DNA of 64,000 nucleotides. It comes from Veillonella sp. R32 (GTDB taxonomy: Bacteria; Bacillota; Negativicutes; Veillonellales; Veillonellaceae). A program made the position numbers and the translations under genes. This document shows positions 16,810-25,252 of the stretch, piece by piece. The stretch spans positions 1 to 64,000 of the forward strand of contig NZ_NMZQ01000004.1 in the NCBI RefSeq assembly GCF_010093125.1, given 5' to 3'. The notes beneath the pieces are model-generated. The model did not search any database, had not been told where the DNA came from, and saw nothing but the letters and a program-made list of their open reading frames with translations. How positions within the stretch are numbered: position 1 is the stretch's first letter; every line of letters begins with the position of its first letter.

Positions 16810-17412
16810 ATGATAATATGTAAATTAAAAGATATTTTAGAAGAAAGAAATATTGAAAAATCAGTATTCTTAAAAGACGCGGGTCTTACAAGACCATTTA
16901 CAGAAAATTTATTAACAAATAGCTTCAAGGATTTAAATGTAGATAGTTTGGATAGAGTAATGTCTTATTTGAATCTTAATAGTTTAAATGATTTATTTGT
17001 TTATATTCCTTTAGATATTGAAAATCTTAAATTTGTAAAGTGGAAAGATGAAGCGGTAGATAGTGCATATTATTTGATGTTTGATATAACAGATTTAAAT
17101 TCTAACATGAGTAGTAAATTTAAAATCGAATTTGAGTTAAAAAAGGCGTTGTCTCAAGCGGTTTCTTTTCCAATAATAGAAATTTCTAGTATGGAAAATA
17201 ATAGTAAATGGAATGAAATTATAGCATTATATGGTGAAGAATTAAAACAATATATATTGGGGAAAATACAAAGTTATATAGAATCGAAATTTAAAACTAA
17301 ATTAGTCTTGATATTAACTGAAGAAGTAAAAAAAGAGTTAGTAGACAAATTACGAAAGGAACGGGCTACTTACGGTATTAACGAAAAAACAAAAGCTCAA
17401 GATAATGAGTAA
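16810..17412 (+). CDS. XRE-like helix-turn-helix protein with an unknown C-terminal domain
   Basis: 200 aa, AGGAGG upstream of the ATG. The first about 65 residues (LKDILEERNIEKSVFLKDAGLTRPFTENLL) look like a small Cro/C1-type HTH domain. Residues about 75-190 are of no recognised family: mixed beta strands, then a charged helical tail. Much more AT-rich than the fix genes, standing alone between the duplicated fix terminator and tRNA-Ser, which suggests acquired DNA. A DNA-binding regulator is plausible; its target is unknown. Confidence 0.5.
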   Translation: MIICKLKDILEERNIEKSVFLKDAGLTRPFTENLLTNSFKDLNVDSLDRVMSYLNLNSLNDLFVYIPLDIENLKFVKWKDEAVDSAYYLMFDITDLNSNMSSKFKIEFELKKALSQAVSFPIIEISSMENNSKWNEIIALYGEELKQYILGKIQSYIESKFKTKLVLILTEEVKKELVDKLRKERATYGINEKTKAQDNE

Positions 17413-17538
17413 CGGGTAAATAGTTATTTGAATAGTTCATTATAATTCAAAAACAAGACGGAAATTAGACGGAAAACATTGAATATTTAAGGATATTTCA
17501 CCCTTAATTGAGAACGAAAAATGTCTAAAAAAGGACAT
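17413..17538 (+). other. Intergenic, nothing recognised
   Basis: AT-rich sequence between the XRE-like gene and a terminator hairpin; no gene or known motif. Confidence 0.4.
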
Positions 17539-17539
17539 A

Positions 17540-17585
17540 AAAAGACCCCTACTCTCTAGGTATTTCCTGGTTTTGTAGGGGTTTT
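17540..17585. terminator. Terminator between the XRE-like gene and tRNA-Ser
   Basis: AAAAGACCCCTAC (from 17540) pairs with GTAGGGGTTTT (17575-17585). It is suitably placed to end the minus-strand tRNA transcript and the plus-strand gene. Confidence 0.75.
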
Positions 17586-17625
17586 GAATACTCTTGGCAA
17601 TTATCAGTCAAAAGTATAATAGCTA

Positions 17626-17716
17626 TGGCGGAGGATTAGGGATTCGAACCCTAGCGACGGTAACCCGCCCTAACGATTTAGCAAACCGTCCTCTTCAGCC
17701 TCTTGAGTAATCCTCC
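17626..17716 (-). tRNA. tRNA-Ser (anticodon GCU)
   Basis: On the minus strand a 91-base tRNA with acceptor stem GGAGGAT / ATCCTCC, encoded CCA end (TGG at 17626-17628), T-loop GGTTCGAATCC and the long variable arm typical of serine tRNAs. The anticodon loop TTGCTAA gives GCU, decoding AGC/AGU. Confidence 0.93.
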
Positions 17717-17950
17717 AAATCTAATTACTAAGATATCATATCATTTGAATTAGTATTTTGTCAAGATTATGTCTATATGAATTCTTTGAAATAATTTTGT
17801 GCTAAGGGTAAGTATTTTCAGTATTATGGATAATTACAAAAACAAACAAACTTTGATGTTATCTAGAGGATTTCTGTGCTATAATCAATTATTGCTAAAT
17901 AGTTACAAAGGTTTATTTGTAGCATACTTTATGAGAAAAGGAGAGATTAT

Positions 17951-18661
17951 ATGCCTGGGTTAGGTACCTTGCTTAACATGTTAATCATTGTAGTCGGGGG
18001 GCTCATTGGGTTAACTGCACGTAATTATTTGAATCAACGGTTGCTTGAAACCTTGATGGCTGCTATGAGCGCCTGTATTTTATTTATCGGCTTTGTAGGG
18101 GCCGTCAAAGAATCCCTTGTTTTAGTAGATGGCCAATTAGTGGTGACTAATATTATGATGCTAGTCATTACGTTTATTATTGGTACTGTCATTGGTGAAA
18201 TTTTAGATTTAGATAAAAAGCTAGCGCAATTCGGTACGTGGTTAAAGATTAAAAGTAAAAATGAAGGCGAAGGGGGCTTTATAGAAGCCTTTTTAACGGC
18301 GTCTTTTACCGTATGTATTGGTGCTATGGCTATTATTGGTTCTATTAAAGATGCCTCGGGGGATCCTACCATCTTATTAGCTAAAGCTATGATGGATGGG
18401 ATTGTAGTTATGATTATGACCACGACGTTGGGCAAAGGGTGCATTTATTCGGCCATACCGGTTGGTATCGTGCAAGGGGTGGTTACTTTATTGGCCTTTT
18501 TCATCACGCCTTGGTTGACACCGCAAGCCCTTAGCAATATTTCCTTTACTGGTTCCATCATGATTTTCCTCGTTGGTGTTAATTTATTGTGGGATAAACG
18601 GATTCGAATTGCTAATATGCTACCTACGTTGATTGTAGCGGCGTTATGGGCGTGGCTTTAG
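17951..18661 (+). CDS. DUF554 family membrane protein
   Basis: 236 aa, AAGGAGAG upstream. Starts MPGLGTLLNMLIIVVGGLIGL and has about seven hydrophobic segments, with the DUF554 features GTVIGEILDLD, TASFTVCIGAMAIIGSIKDASGDPTIL and MDGIVVMIMTTTLGKG. Probably an inner-membrane transporter of unknown substrate. It converges with the folate S component, the two coding ends overlapping by 18 bases. Confidence 0.85.
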   Translation: MPGLGTLLNMLIIVVGGLIGLTARNYLNQRLLETLMAAMSACILFIGFVGAVKESLVLVDGQLVVTNIMMLVITFIIGTVIGEILDLDKKLAQFGTWLKIKSKNEGEGGFIEAFLTASFTVCIGAMAIIGSIKDASGDPTILLAKAMMDGIVVMIMTTTLGKGCIYSAIPVGIVQGVVTLLAFFITPWLTPQALSNISFTGSIMIFLVGVNLLWDKRIRIANMLPTLIVAALWAWL

Positions 18662-19162
18662 GGCCGGAATAATACGCCCTAGTGTTTTATACACGGCAAA
18701 GAATAGGCCGATTTCAATAGGATAACAAATAATATTTTTAATTAAGCGGCCCATAAAAATAGCGGAGGCCGCTTTTTGATAGAAAATCACAAGCCACAAG
18801 GTGTTCAGACCTAGGTGAATGAAGATGGCAATGATAAGAAAGGGAATGGCTACTCGTTTTAAAGTAATGGGCTTTTGGTAGAGAAAGTGACCAAAGGTAT
18901 AGCCTACGAGAAATTCTGATAGTATAAAGCCTGGAAAGAATACGCCCTGTCCAAAGAGGAGCATGCCAATAAAGCAGGCAATGGCAGCCATTATGCCTGC
19001 TCGAATAGGGCCGTGCATGACGGCAAAGATTGCGGTGGACAAGAATCCAAAGGTAATATGAATAAAGGTCGTGTGGATGGCGAATATATAAGATAATAAT
19101 ACGGTTAAGGCAATGAATAAGCTTGTTTGGGTGATTAGGGAATTATAGGATAATTGTTTCAT
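18644..19162 (-). CDS. folT: Folate-type ECF transporter S component
   Basis: 172 aa, start preceded by GAGGT. Five to six hydrophobic segments in the small S-component fold. The features ITFGFLSTAIFAVMHGPIRAGIMAAIACFIGMLLF and PGFILSEFLVGYTFGHFLY match the folate family. It binds the vitamin and works with a shared EcfAA'T module encoded elsewhere. No tetrahydrofolate riboswitch was recognised upstream. The substrate assignment rests on family resemblance. Confidence 0.75.
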   Translation of the reverse strand: MKQLSYNSLITQTSLFIALTVLLSYIFAIHTTFIHITFGFLSTAIFAVMHGPIRAGIMAAIACFIGMLLFGQGVFFPGFILSEFLVGYTFGHFLYQKPITLKRVAIPFLIIAIFIHLGLNTLWLVIFYQKAASAIFMGRLIKNIICYPIEIGLFFAVYKTLGRIIPALKPRP

Positions 19163-19427
19163 AGATACCTCGTTTGTACTCGATTAGAAAATTTTAGTTA
19201 ACATTAAAATGAATAAAGTTTACCTTTAAATGTATTTGAATTGTGTTTAGGTATGCGCTTTTATTATATAAAGGATAGTGAGAATAGGCAAGCTTAATTA
19301 GTAGGGCTGATAGCATGTAAGATTGATACTGAAATGTATCATAATATGAGCAATACATAGGACGATAGGCGATATATACTAAATTTTAGGCTATGTATAA
19401 GATAAAGAATGATTTTTGGTGAGATAT
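19163..19427. other. Intergenic, folT upstream region
   Basis: AT-rich. It should hold the folT promoter; no gene or known RNA motif was seen. Confidence 0.4.
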
Positions 19428-19513
19428 AAAAAAAGACTGTTACCGTAGGATGGGTTACAAGCTAGTTGATAAACAACGGTTTATAACGCAGGGAGTGGTA
19501 ACAGTCTTTTTTT
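19428..19513. terminator. Large-loop terminator downstream of cfa
   Basis: AAAAAAAGACTGTTACC (19428-19444) pairs with GGTAACAGTCTTTTTTT (from 19497), enclosing about 52 bases with a smaller inner stem (GTTGATAAACAAC). Symmetrical A/T runs. It serves cfa on the minus strand. Confidence 0.8.
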
Positions 19514-19555
19514 AGAGTTATTAACTTAATTTATATAAATTGTAGAATGTATTGA

Positions 19556-20740
19556 TTAATACCAACGAGTTATTGGTAAGTCGTTATTAATGCCTTTAGT
19601 GGCTAGAATTTGATGTAAATCCATCATGCCATTGGCAAAGGCCGCCGCACAGCCATTGAGATATAAATCCCACATACGAATAAAGCGTTCATCGAATTTT
19701 TGACGAATTGTTGGTAATTGGGTACGGAAATTTTTATCCCATTCGAGTAAGGTCATATTATAATGCATGCGAAGATTTTCTACGTCTAATACGTGGAAAT
19801 TATCTTCTGTCATGTCCGTAATCATTTCACGAAGGCTTGGTAACATGCCACCAGGGAAGATGTATTTGCTCATCCATGCATCGCCTGGTTTTTCATCCAT
19901 GCCACTGATGAAATGAAGGAGAAAAACGCCACCATCAACGAGTACAGAATCTACACAATCGTTGAACAGTTGATAATTTTCACGACCCACATGTTCTACC
20001 ATGCCAACGCTGACAACGCGGTCAAATTGAAGTCCTGATTTAGGTAAGTCACGGTAGTCCATGAGTTTAACGGTTAGGTAATCTTCCAAGTGATTTTCCT
20101 TAATGCGCGCTTGGAATTTTTCGTATTGTTCATGACTAAGGGTAATGCCAGTACCTTTAATTTTATATTTTTTAGCTGCTTCAATGAGCAAGAAACCCCA
20201 ACCACAGCCAATATCAAGGAGACGAAGACCTTCTTTTAAATATAATTTATCGAGGATGCGGTGAATTTTATTCATTTGTGCTTCGTAGAGTGTGTCATCT
20301 GGGTGTTCAAAGTAAGCACAGGAATATTGCATCGTTTCATCAAGCCAGAGGGAATAGAAATCATTGCCAATGTCGTAATGGCTCTGCACTTCTTCGGCTT
20401 GATGTTTTTTGGTTAATGGATTGTGGGTTAATTTGCTAAGAACGTCGCCGGCTGTAGAGAACTGATCCATCTGACCAAGAAAATGGTTTAGTGCGAAGTA
20501 TAAATCGCCTTCAATTTCCAAATTGCCGTCCATGTATGCCTCGCCAAGAGCGATGGATGTGCTGGCTACGAGTTTGCTAGCAGGAATGGGTTCTTTCATA
20601 TATACGGTGAAAAGAGGAGCCCCTTCGCCAATTATATATTCATTATCTTTAAATTTTACTTTAAATGGATTGGCATCAAATCGTTTTAAGAAACTTATCA
20701 TCGCCTTCTCTTCTAATTTTTCTCCTAAGTTGCCTAACAT
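19556..20740 (-). CDS. cfa: Cyclopropane-fatty-acyl-phospholipid synthase
   Basis: 394 aa, AAGGAGG upstream. N-terminal lipid-binding region, then VQSHYDIGNDFYSLWLDETMQYSCAYF (about residues 119-145), the SAM-binding motif LLDIGCGWGFLLIEAAKKY (about 174-192) and GITLSHEQ, all diagnostic for Cfa. It methylates double bonds of membrane phospholipid acyl chains with SAM, usually under acid or stationary-phase stress. Monocistronic. Confidence 0.95.
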   Translation of the reverse strand: MLGNLGEKLEEKAMISFLKRFDANPFKVKFKDNEYIIGEGAPLFTVYMKEPIPASKLVASTSIALGEAYMDGNLEIEGDLYFALNHFLGQMDQFSTAGDVLSKLTHNPLTKKHQAEEVQSHYDIGNDFYSLWLDETMQYSCAYFEHPDDTLYEAQMNKIHRILDKLYLKEGLRLLDIGCGWGFLLIEAAKKYKIKGTGITLSHEQYEKFQARIKENHLEDYLTVKLMDYRDLPKSGLQFDRVVSVGMVEHVGRENYQLFNDCVDSVLVDGGVFLLHFISGMDEKPGDAWMSKYIFPGGMLPSLREMITDMTEDNFHVLDVENLRMHYNMTLLEWDKNFRTQLPTIRQKFDERFIRMWDLYLNGCAAAFANGMMDLHQILATKGINNDLPITRWY

Positions 20741-21065
20741 TATAGGTGTCCTCCTTATTAAAAATTTAACTATCTTGTTTTTATATACTAAAACTATCCT
20801 TTTGAAATGTCAAACTGTTTGGCGGTTCTAATATCTTATAACAGATATTGGAAATATAAATAGATGAAAAAATTTTGACTTATGATTATTTAAAATAATT
20901 AATAATGCTTTTGCCTATAAGGACTGTTGTTACAGGTATGGATATTGATAGGTTTAGATGTATTCTATTGGTTTATGGAATATGTTTATTAGTAATTAAT
21001 TATAATGAATAGAGGGCAAATCTAGTTTCACGAATTGTTAAAGGACATATTTTATAAGCAAAAGG
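20741..21065. other. Intergenic, cfa upstream region
   Basis: About 325 AT-rich bases between the cfa start and the megL terminator; should carry the cfa promoter. Nothing else recognised. Confidence 0.4.
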
Positions 21066-21101
21066 AAACAACCGCGAACGACATGTCGATCGCGGTTGTT
21101 A
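21066..21101 (-). terminator. Terminator after the methionine gamma-lyase gene
   Basis: AACAACCGCGA (21066-21076) pairs with TCGCGGTTGTT (21089-21099 region) around a short loop that itself contains GACATGTC. On the minus strand it is followed by a T-rich run. Confidence 0.75.
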
Positions 21102-21188
21102 GAAGTAAGTTATTCAAAGTAAGTTGTTAGTTATTAAAAATAAGCTGTTAAAAGTAAGTTATCAGAAAGGAGTCGTTAGAAGAGGTAA
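21095..21188 (-). repeat. Degenerate 14-bp tandem repeats after megL
   Basis: Six units, mostly 14 bp: GTTGTTAGAAGTAA (21095-21108), GTTATTCAAAGTAA (21109-21122), a 21-bp variant (21123-21143), GCTGTTAAAAGTAA (21144-21157), GTTATCAGAAAGGA (21158-21171) and a last 17-bp unit. They fill the whole gap between the megL stop and its terminator. Confidence 0.7.
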
Positions 21189-21194
21189 GGAGTG

Positions 21195-22391
21195 TTACGC
21201 GATGGTATTTAATGCTTGTTCTAAGTCGGCAATAATATCATCGGCATCTTCTAAGCCAACGGAAAGGCGAACTAAGCCTTCGCTAATGTTAGCGGCTGCT
21301 AATTCTTCTTTAGTATAGGTGGAATGAGTCATGGAAGCAGCATGTTCAATGAGGGTTTCTGCATCGCCTAGTGATACGGCTAAGCGACAAAGTTTTACGG
21401 AGTTCATAACTTGTGCCCCTTCTTTGACACCACCTTTTAGTTCAAAGGACACCATGCCACCAGGTAGTGCCATTTGTTGTTTAGCTAATTCATATTGAGG
21501 GAAGCTTGGGAGACCAGGATAGTTTACTGATTTAACGGCTGGATGAGCTTCTAAAAATTGAGCTACTTTTAAGGCGTTAGCACAGTGACGCTCCATGCGT
21601 AAAGCTAGTGTTTTTAGCCCACGGGCTACCAGGAAGGCATCAAATGGACTTAGTACAGCCCCTGTCATGTCTTTAATACCATAGAGACGCACTTGGGTAA
21701 GAAATTCGGTGGAGCCACATACGAAACCAGCAATTACGTCGCCATGACCGTTTAAGTATTTCGTAGCAGAGTGAACCACTACATCGGCACCTAGGCTAAG
21801 TGGTTGTTGAATATAAGGGGTGCAGAAGGTGTTGTCTACTACCACTAAGCAATCAGGTTGGGTATGAGCTATTTCACTAACCGATTTAATATCGACTACT
21901 TTTAACGTTGGATTGGCTGGTGTTTCTAAATATACTACTTTAGTATTTGGTTTCATAGCTTTTTTGACGGCTTCTAAGTCAGCCATATCAACAAAAGTTA
22001 CTTCTACGCCCATGCGGGTTAAACCATGATTGAGTAAGGCAAAGGTGCAACCATATAAGGTATCGCAAGCGACTACATGATCGCCAGCACGTAGAGCTGT
22101 CCATAAAGTAGCGGAAATAGCACCCATCCCTGAAGCGGTAGCCATACAAGCTTCAGCCCCTTCAAGAAGAGCCATTTTTTCTTCTAGCTGTGTATTGGTA
22201 GGATTGCCAAGGCGAGAATAAATATAGCCCCCTTCTTCAAGGGCAAAGCGACGGCCCCCTTGTTCAGCTGAATCAAAAACGAAAGTAGATGTTTGGTAAA
22301 TAGGAGCGGTTAAGGCACCAAAGGTATTAGGTGCTGCGCCACCGTGAATTGCTTTAGTAGCAAAGCCTTTGTTTTGTAATGATTGTTCCAT
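21195..22391 (-). CDS. megL: Methionine gamma-lyase
   Basis: 398 aa from the ATG at 22391, chosen because GGAGG lies 8 bases upstream and because 398 residues equals known methionine gamma-lyases. A PLP enzyme of the Cys/Met metabolism family: Lys211 in [11 protein letters not shown] for the Schiff base, Asp186, Tyr113 and, importantly, Cys115 in TLYGCTFAL, the residue that marks methionine gamma-lyase within this family. [14 protein letters not shown] and [10 protein letters not shown]-like segments also match. It splits methionine to methanethiol, ammonia and 2-oxobutyrate. Downstream of a LysR gene on the same strand. Confidence 0.9.
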   Translation of the reverse strand: MEQSLQNKGFATKAIHGGAAPNTFGALTAPIYQTSTFVFDSAEQGGRRFALEEGGYIYSRLGNPTNTQLEEKMALLEGAEACMATASGMGAISATLWTALRAGDHVVACDTLYGCTFALLNHGLTRMGVEVTFVDMADLEAVKKAMKPNTKVVYLETPANPTLKVVDIKSVSEIAHTQPDCLVVVDNTFCTPYIQQPLSLGADVVVHSATKYLNGHGDVIAGFVCGSTEFLTQVRLYGIKDMTGAVLSPFDAFLVARGLKTLALRMERHCANALKVAQFLEAHPAVKSVNYPGLPSFPQYELAKQQMALPGGMVSFELKGGVKEGAQVMNSVKLCRLAVSLGDAETLIEHAASMTHSTYTKEELAAANISEGLVRLSVGLEDADDIIADLEQALNTIA

Positions 22392-22581
22392 GTTACGTAC
22401 CTCCTCATAAAGCCTAGATGCACTGTGTGTTATTGATATATGGCAGTGCATGTATGACGTTAACGTTTTGTTTGAGGTCAGTGTAACATAGGGTGAAGAA
22501 ACTGTATAATATCCCTTGAAGTGCGTTTAACATGCATTAAAACTATATCTAAAGTATTAAAAGTAATAGTCTTTTTATGGG

Positions 22582-23520
22582 TTATTTGATTCCATATTGT
22601 GGATGACTGAGGGTATCCAAGGAATCTTCTAGCATGTCCACATATTGAAGCATTTCAGGGGTCATATTAGTATTTTTAAGATGAATCCAACCAATATTAA
22701 TTAGGTCGAAAGGCCCCGCTAGGGGAATGGAGAGAATACGGTCTTCTGTAATATCCGGTAATAAGCAGCCACAGCCAATGGTATAGGCATCTGTGCAAGC
22801 TAAGAGGCGCAAGATTGTTGAACGATCAGATACGACAAGCAAGCGATTATCTTGGATGCCATGAACACTGATTTCTTCGGCATATTGGTAGGAGTCACTG
22901 CCTTGGAAGTATTTAATATAAGGATAGTCTTGTAAGTCTTCGATGGTAAGCTCTTTTTTATCTCGTAGCGGATGATTATGACCTAAATATACATAAGGTG
23001 GAAATTGTCGTAACGGTGTGAATTCAATGCCTTTTTGAGCAAAGAGGCGTTTCATAAACTTATTGGTGCCACGGGATAGGAATAGAATGCCTAGTTGACT
23101 TTGACCGAGTAAGACATCTTGAATGACTTGGGAGGTGCGACATTCGTTAAAGACAATGGTATAGTTGTGTTCTTTGTTTAATTGCTTTACAAAGGTTGTG
23201 AGGGCATCAATGGAAAACATATAGTGCTGGGCAGATACGGTGAGGGATAATTTGTTACTCTTGGTTTCAGGATTGAAATAGTTTTGTAAGCCATTCACTT
23301 GTTCGAGAATACGATGGGCATAATCTAAAAACTCCATGCCTTCCACTGTAAAGGAGACCCCGTGCCGTGTTCGTTCTAAAATGGTGATATGAAATTCTTT
23401 TTCCAGCTCTTTAATCGCTTTGCTTAAACTTGGTTGAGCAATGTAGAGTCGTTGTGCGGCCACGGTGATAGATTGGCATTTAGAAACTTCTACTAAATAA
23501 TGGAGTTGTTGTAAGGTCAT
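22582..23520 (-). CDS. LysR-family transcriptional regulator
   Basis: 312 aa, AGGAGG upstream. N-terminal winged HTH: LHYLVEVSKCQSITVAAQRLYIAQPSLSKAIKELEKEF (residues 5-42), then an effector-binding domain with LysR-type GQSQLGILF. Divergent from the permease at 23797 and upstream of megL. The likely targets are the permease, megL and itself. The inducer is unknown, perhaps methionine or another sulfur amino acid (inference). Confidence 0.88.
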   Translation of the reverse strand: MTLQQLHYLVEVSKCQSITVAAQRLYIAQPSLSKAIKELEKEFHITILERTRHGVSFTVEGMEFLDYAHRILEQVNGLQNYFNPETKSNKLSLTVSAQHYMFSIDALTTFVKQLNKEHNYTIVFNECRTSQVIQDVLLGQSQLGILFLSRGTNKFMKRLFAQKGIEFTPLRQFPPYVYLGHNHPLRDKKELTIEDLQDYPYIKYFQGSDSYQYAEEISVHGIQDNRLLVVSDRSTILRLLACTDAYTIGCGCLLPDITEDRILSIPLAGPFDLINIGWIHLKNTNMTPEMLQYVDMLEDSLDTLSHPQYGIK

Positions 23521-23638
23521 GGTGCGTACCTCCTAAGATATAAGCAAGTTATAGGTGATATAACTTTAAACTATAGTAATGACGAAATTTTATGTATTTC
23601 ACAAGTAGACATGCCCATGATATGCTGAGTGTAATAAA

Positions 23639-23662
23639 ACTATCATTAGACGTAATGATAGT
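23639..23662. promoter_or_regulatory. Perfect 24-bp palindrome between the LysR gene and the permease gene
   Basis: Arms ACTATCATTA (23639-23648) and TAATGATAGT (23653-23662) with a GACG spacer. It contains the T-N11-A layout of LysR sites. It is about 120 bp from the regulator start and 135 bp from the permease start, so it is the best candidate operator. Confidence 0.6.
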
Positions 23663-23730
23663 CCGTATGTAGTGGCCAGTCATATAAAGGGAGACCGATT
23701 TAATTGTAACAGGGAATATTAAAAATGTCA

Positions 23731-23739
23731 TGCTATAAT
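23731..23739 (+). promoter_or_regulatory. Extended -10 promoter of the permease gene
   Basis: TGCTATAAT is an exact extended -10 element (TGN-TATAAT), about 58 bp before the start codon. No good -35 lies at 17 bp, consistent with an activator-dependent promoter. Confidence 0.5.
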
Positions 23740-23796
23740 GATATATTTATTATGCAAATAGGTACTTCTGTGTCATAATAAAAAGAGGAGGTTTCA

Positions 23797-25134
23797 ATGG
23801 AAAAAGAATTGCAAATCAGTACACCTTTGTCTACTGTTGGTGTACAGGATAGTTGTGCCGAAACAAAGGCTATGCGCGCTCATATGACAGAAGCGGAATG
23901 GAAGGAGGCCATTCGCTTCGATAGCACTGACTGGGGCTGGATTATTATGAGTATTGGTATGGCCATTGGGGCAGGGATCGTATTTTTACCAGTACAAGTA
24001 GGGATTGTTGGGATATGGGTTTATTTATTGGCAGCTGCCATTGGCTATCCTGCCTTGTATTTATTTCAGCGATTGTTTGTTAATACGTTGGCCGTATCAC
24101 CGGATTGCACCGATTATCCGTCGGTTATATCTCATTACTTAGGGAAAAATTGGGGTATTTTCTTAGGGGCCATTTATTTTGTCATGATTGTCATTAGTAT
24201 TTTTGTGTATTCCACAGCGATTACGAATGATAGTGCTTCATTTTTGTATTCCTTTAATGTAACCGATTCTATTTTGTCCAATAATCCATTTTATGGATTA
24301 GGGGTTATTTGCTTATTGGTTGCTATTGCGGCACAGGGGGAAAAGATTTTATTTAAGATTTCCACTGGCCTTGTGCTCACGAAATTGTGTGCTATTTTGG
24401 TATTAGGTTTGATTATGGTAAATCATTGGGACGTAAGTAATATCCCAAGCTTGCCAACTTTGAAGGATGCATTATATCAAGCGTTCACTATGTTGCCACT
24501 TACGTTGACTTCGATTTTATTTATTCAAACGTTGAGCCCTATGGTCATTTCGTATCGCTCGCATAATAAATCGATTGACGTGGCTTGGCATAAATCGTTG
24601 CGAGCTATGAATATTTCCTTTGCTGTTTTATTTATTACGATTTTCTTTTTTGCTATTTCCTTTAATTTAGCTATGAACCAAGGGCAGGCTATTATGGCAG
24701 CGGAGCAGAATATTTCTGCCTTAGCTATAGCTGCTCAAGAAATGGATGGCGATACGGTTCGCATTTTAAGTTTATTGTTAAATATTTTCTCCATTATGAC
24801 AGCTTTCTTTGGCGTGTTCTTAGCTTTTAAAGAATCTTGCCAAGGGATCGCCCTTAATCTTTTGAAACGAGTTTACGATGAAAATCGTATCAATCGTAAA
24901 GCCATTGCTATGGGCACTTTAGTATTTGGTGTGCTAGTAGCCTGGGGCGCTATTATTTTAAATATCCCCGTTTTACGATTATTAACTTGGATGGGCCCTA
25001 TTATGGGGATTATCGGTTGTTTTATACCTACGTATTTAGCTTATAAATTAGATTTTTTAGCACGTTTTAGAAGTCCTACCTTAATGTTTATTGTTGCAGC
25101 TGGTGTTTTATTGACAATATCACCATTTTTCTAA
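23797..25134 (+). CDS. HAAAP-family amino acid permease (SdaC/TdcC-like)
   Basis: 445 aa, AGAGGAGG upstream. A soluble N-terminus of about 45 residues precedes about 11 hydrophobic segments. The first, DWGWIIMSIGMAIGAGIVFLPVQVGIVGIW, is characteristic of the hydroxy/aromatic amino acid permease family. A proton symporter for serine, threonine or another amino acid is likely. Context with megL and LysR allows methionine or a related substrate, but this is a guess. Confidence 0.8.
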   Translation: MEKELQISTPLSTVGVQDSCAETKAMRAHMTEAEWKEAIRFDSTDWGWIIMSIGMAIGAGIVFLPVQVGIVGIWVYLLAAAIGYPALYLFQRLFVNTLAVSPDCTDYPSVISHYLGKNWGIFLGAIYFVMIVISIFVYSTAITNDSASFLYSFNVTDSILSNNPFYGLGVICLLVAIAAQGEKILFKISTGLVLTKLCAILVLGLIMVNHWDVSNIPSLPTLKDALYQAFTMLPLTLTSILFIQTLSPMVISYRSHNKSIDVAWHKSLRAMNISFAVLFITIFFFAISFNLAMNQGQAIMAAEQNISALAIAAQEMDGDTVRILSLLLNIFSIMTAFFGVFLAFKESCQGIALNLLKRVYDENRINRKAIAMGTLVFGVLVAWGAIILNIPVLRLLTWMGPIMGIIGCFIPTYLAYKLDFLARFRSPTLMFIVAAGVLLTISPFF

Positions 25135-25252
25135 TTAGCTTGGTAATCGTTAGAATATGAGGCTTGCGGTTAACAAGCGGTTAAGCGATGGGGGCGCTTA
25201 GCAAAATGGTGTTATGTAATTTTATATAAGTATATACTTAGGAGGCTTTACT

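Noticed and set aside
16500-17720. Integrative element at tRNA-Ser
   Set aside because: No integrase and no direct repeat of the tRNA end was found; only the duplication and an AT-rich orphan remain.
19163-19300. Tetrahydrofolate riboswitch before folT
   Set aside because: The conserved THF riboswitch core and its pairing pattern were not found in the leader.
22392-22581. SAM riboswitch or T-box before megL
   Set aside because: No conserved S-box or T-box sequence and no leader terminator could be found.
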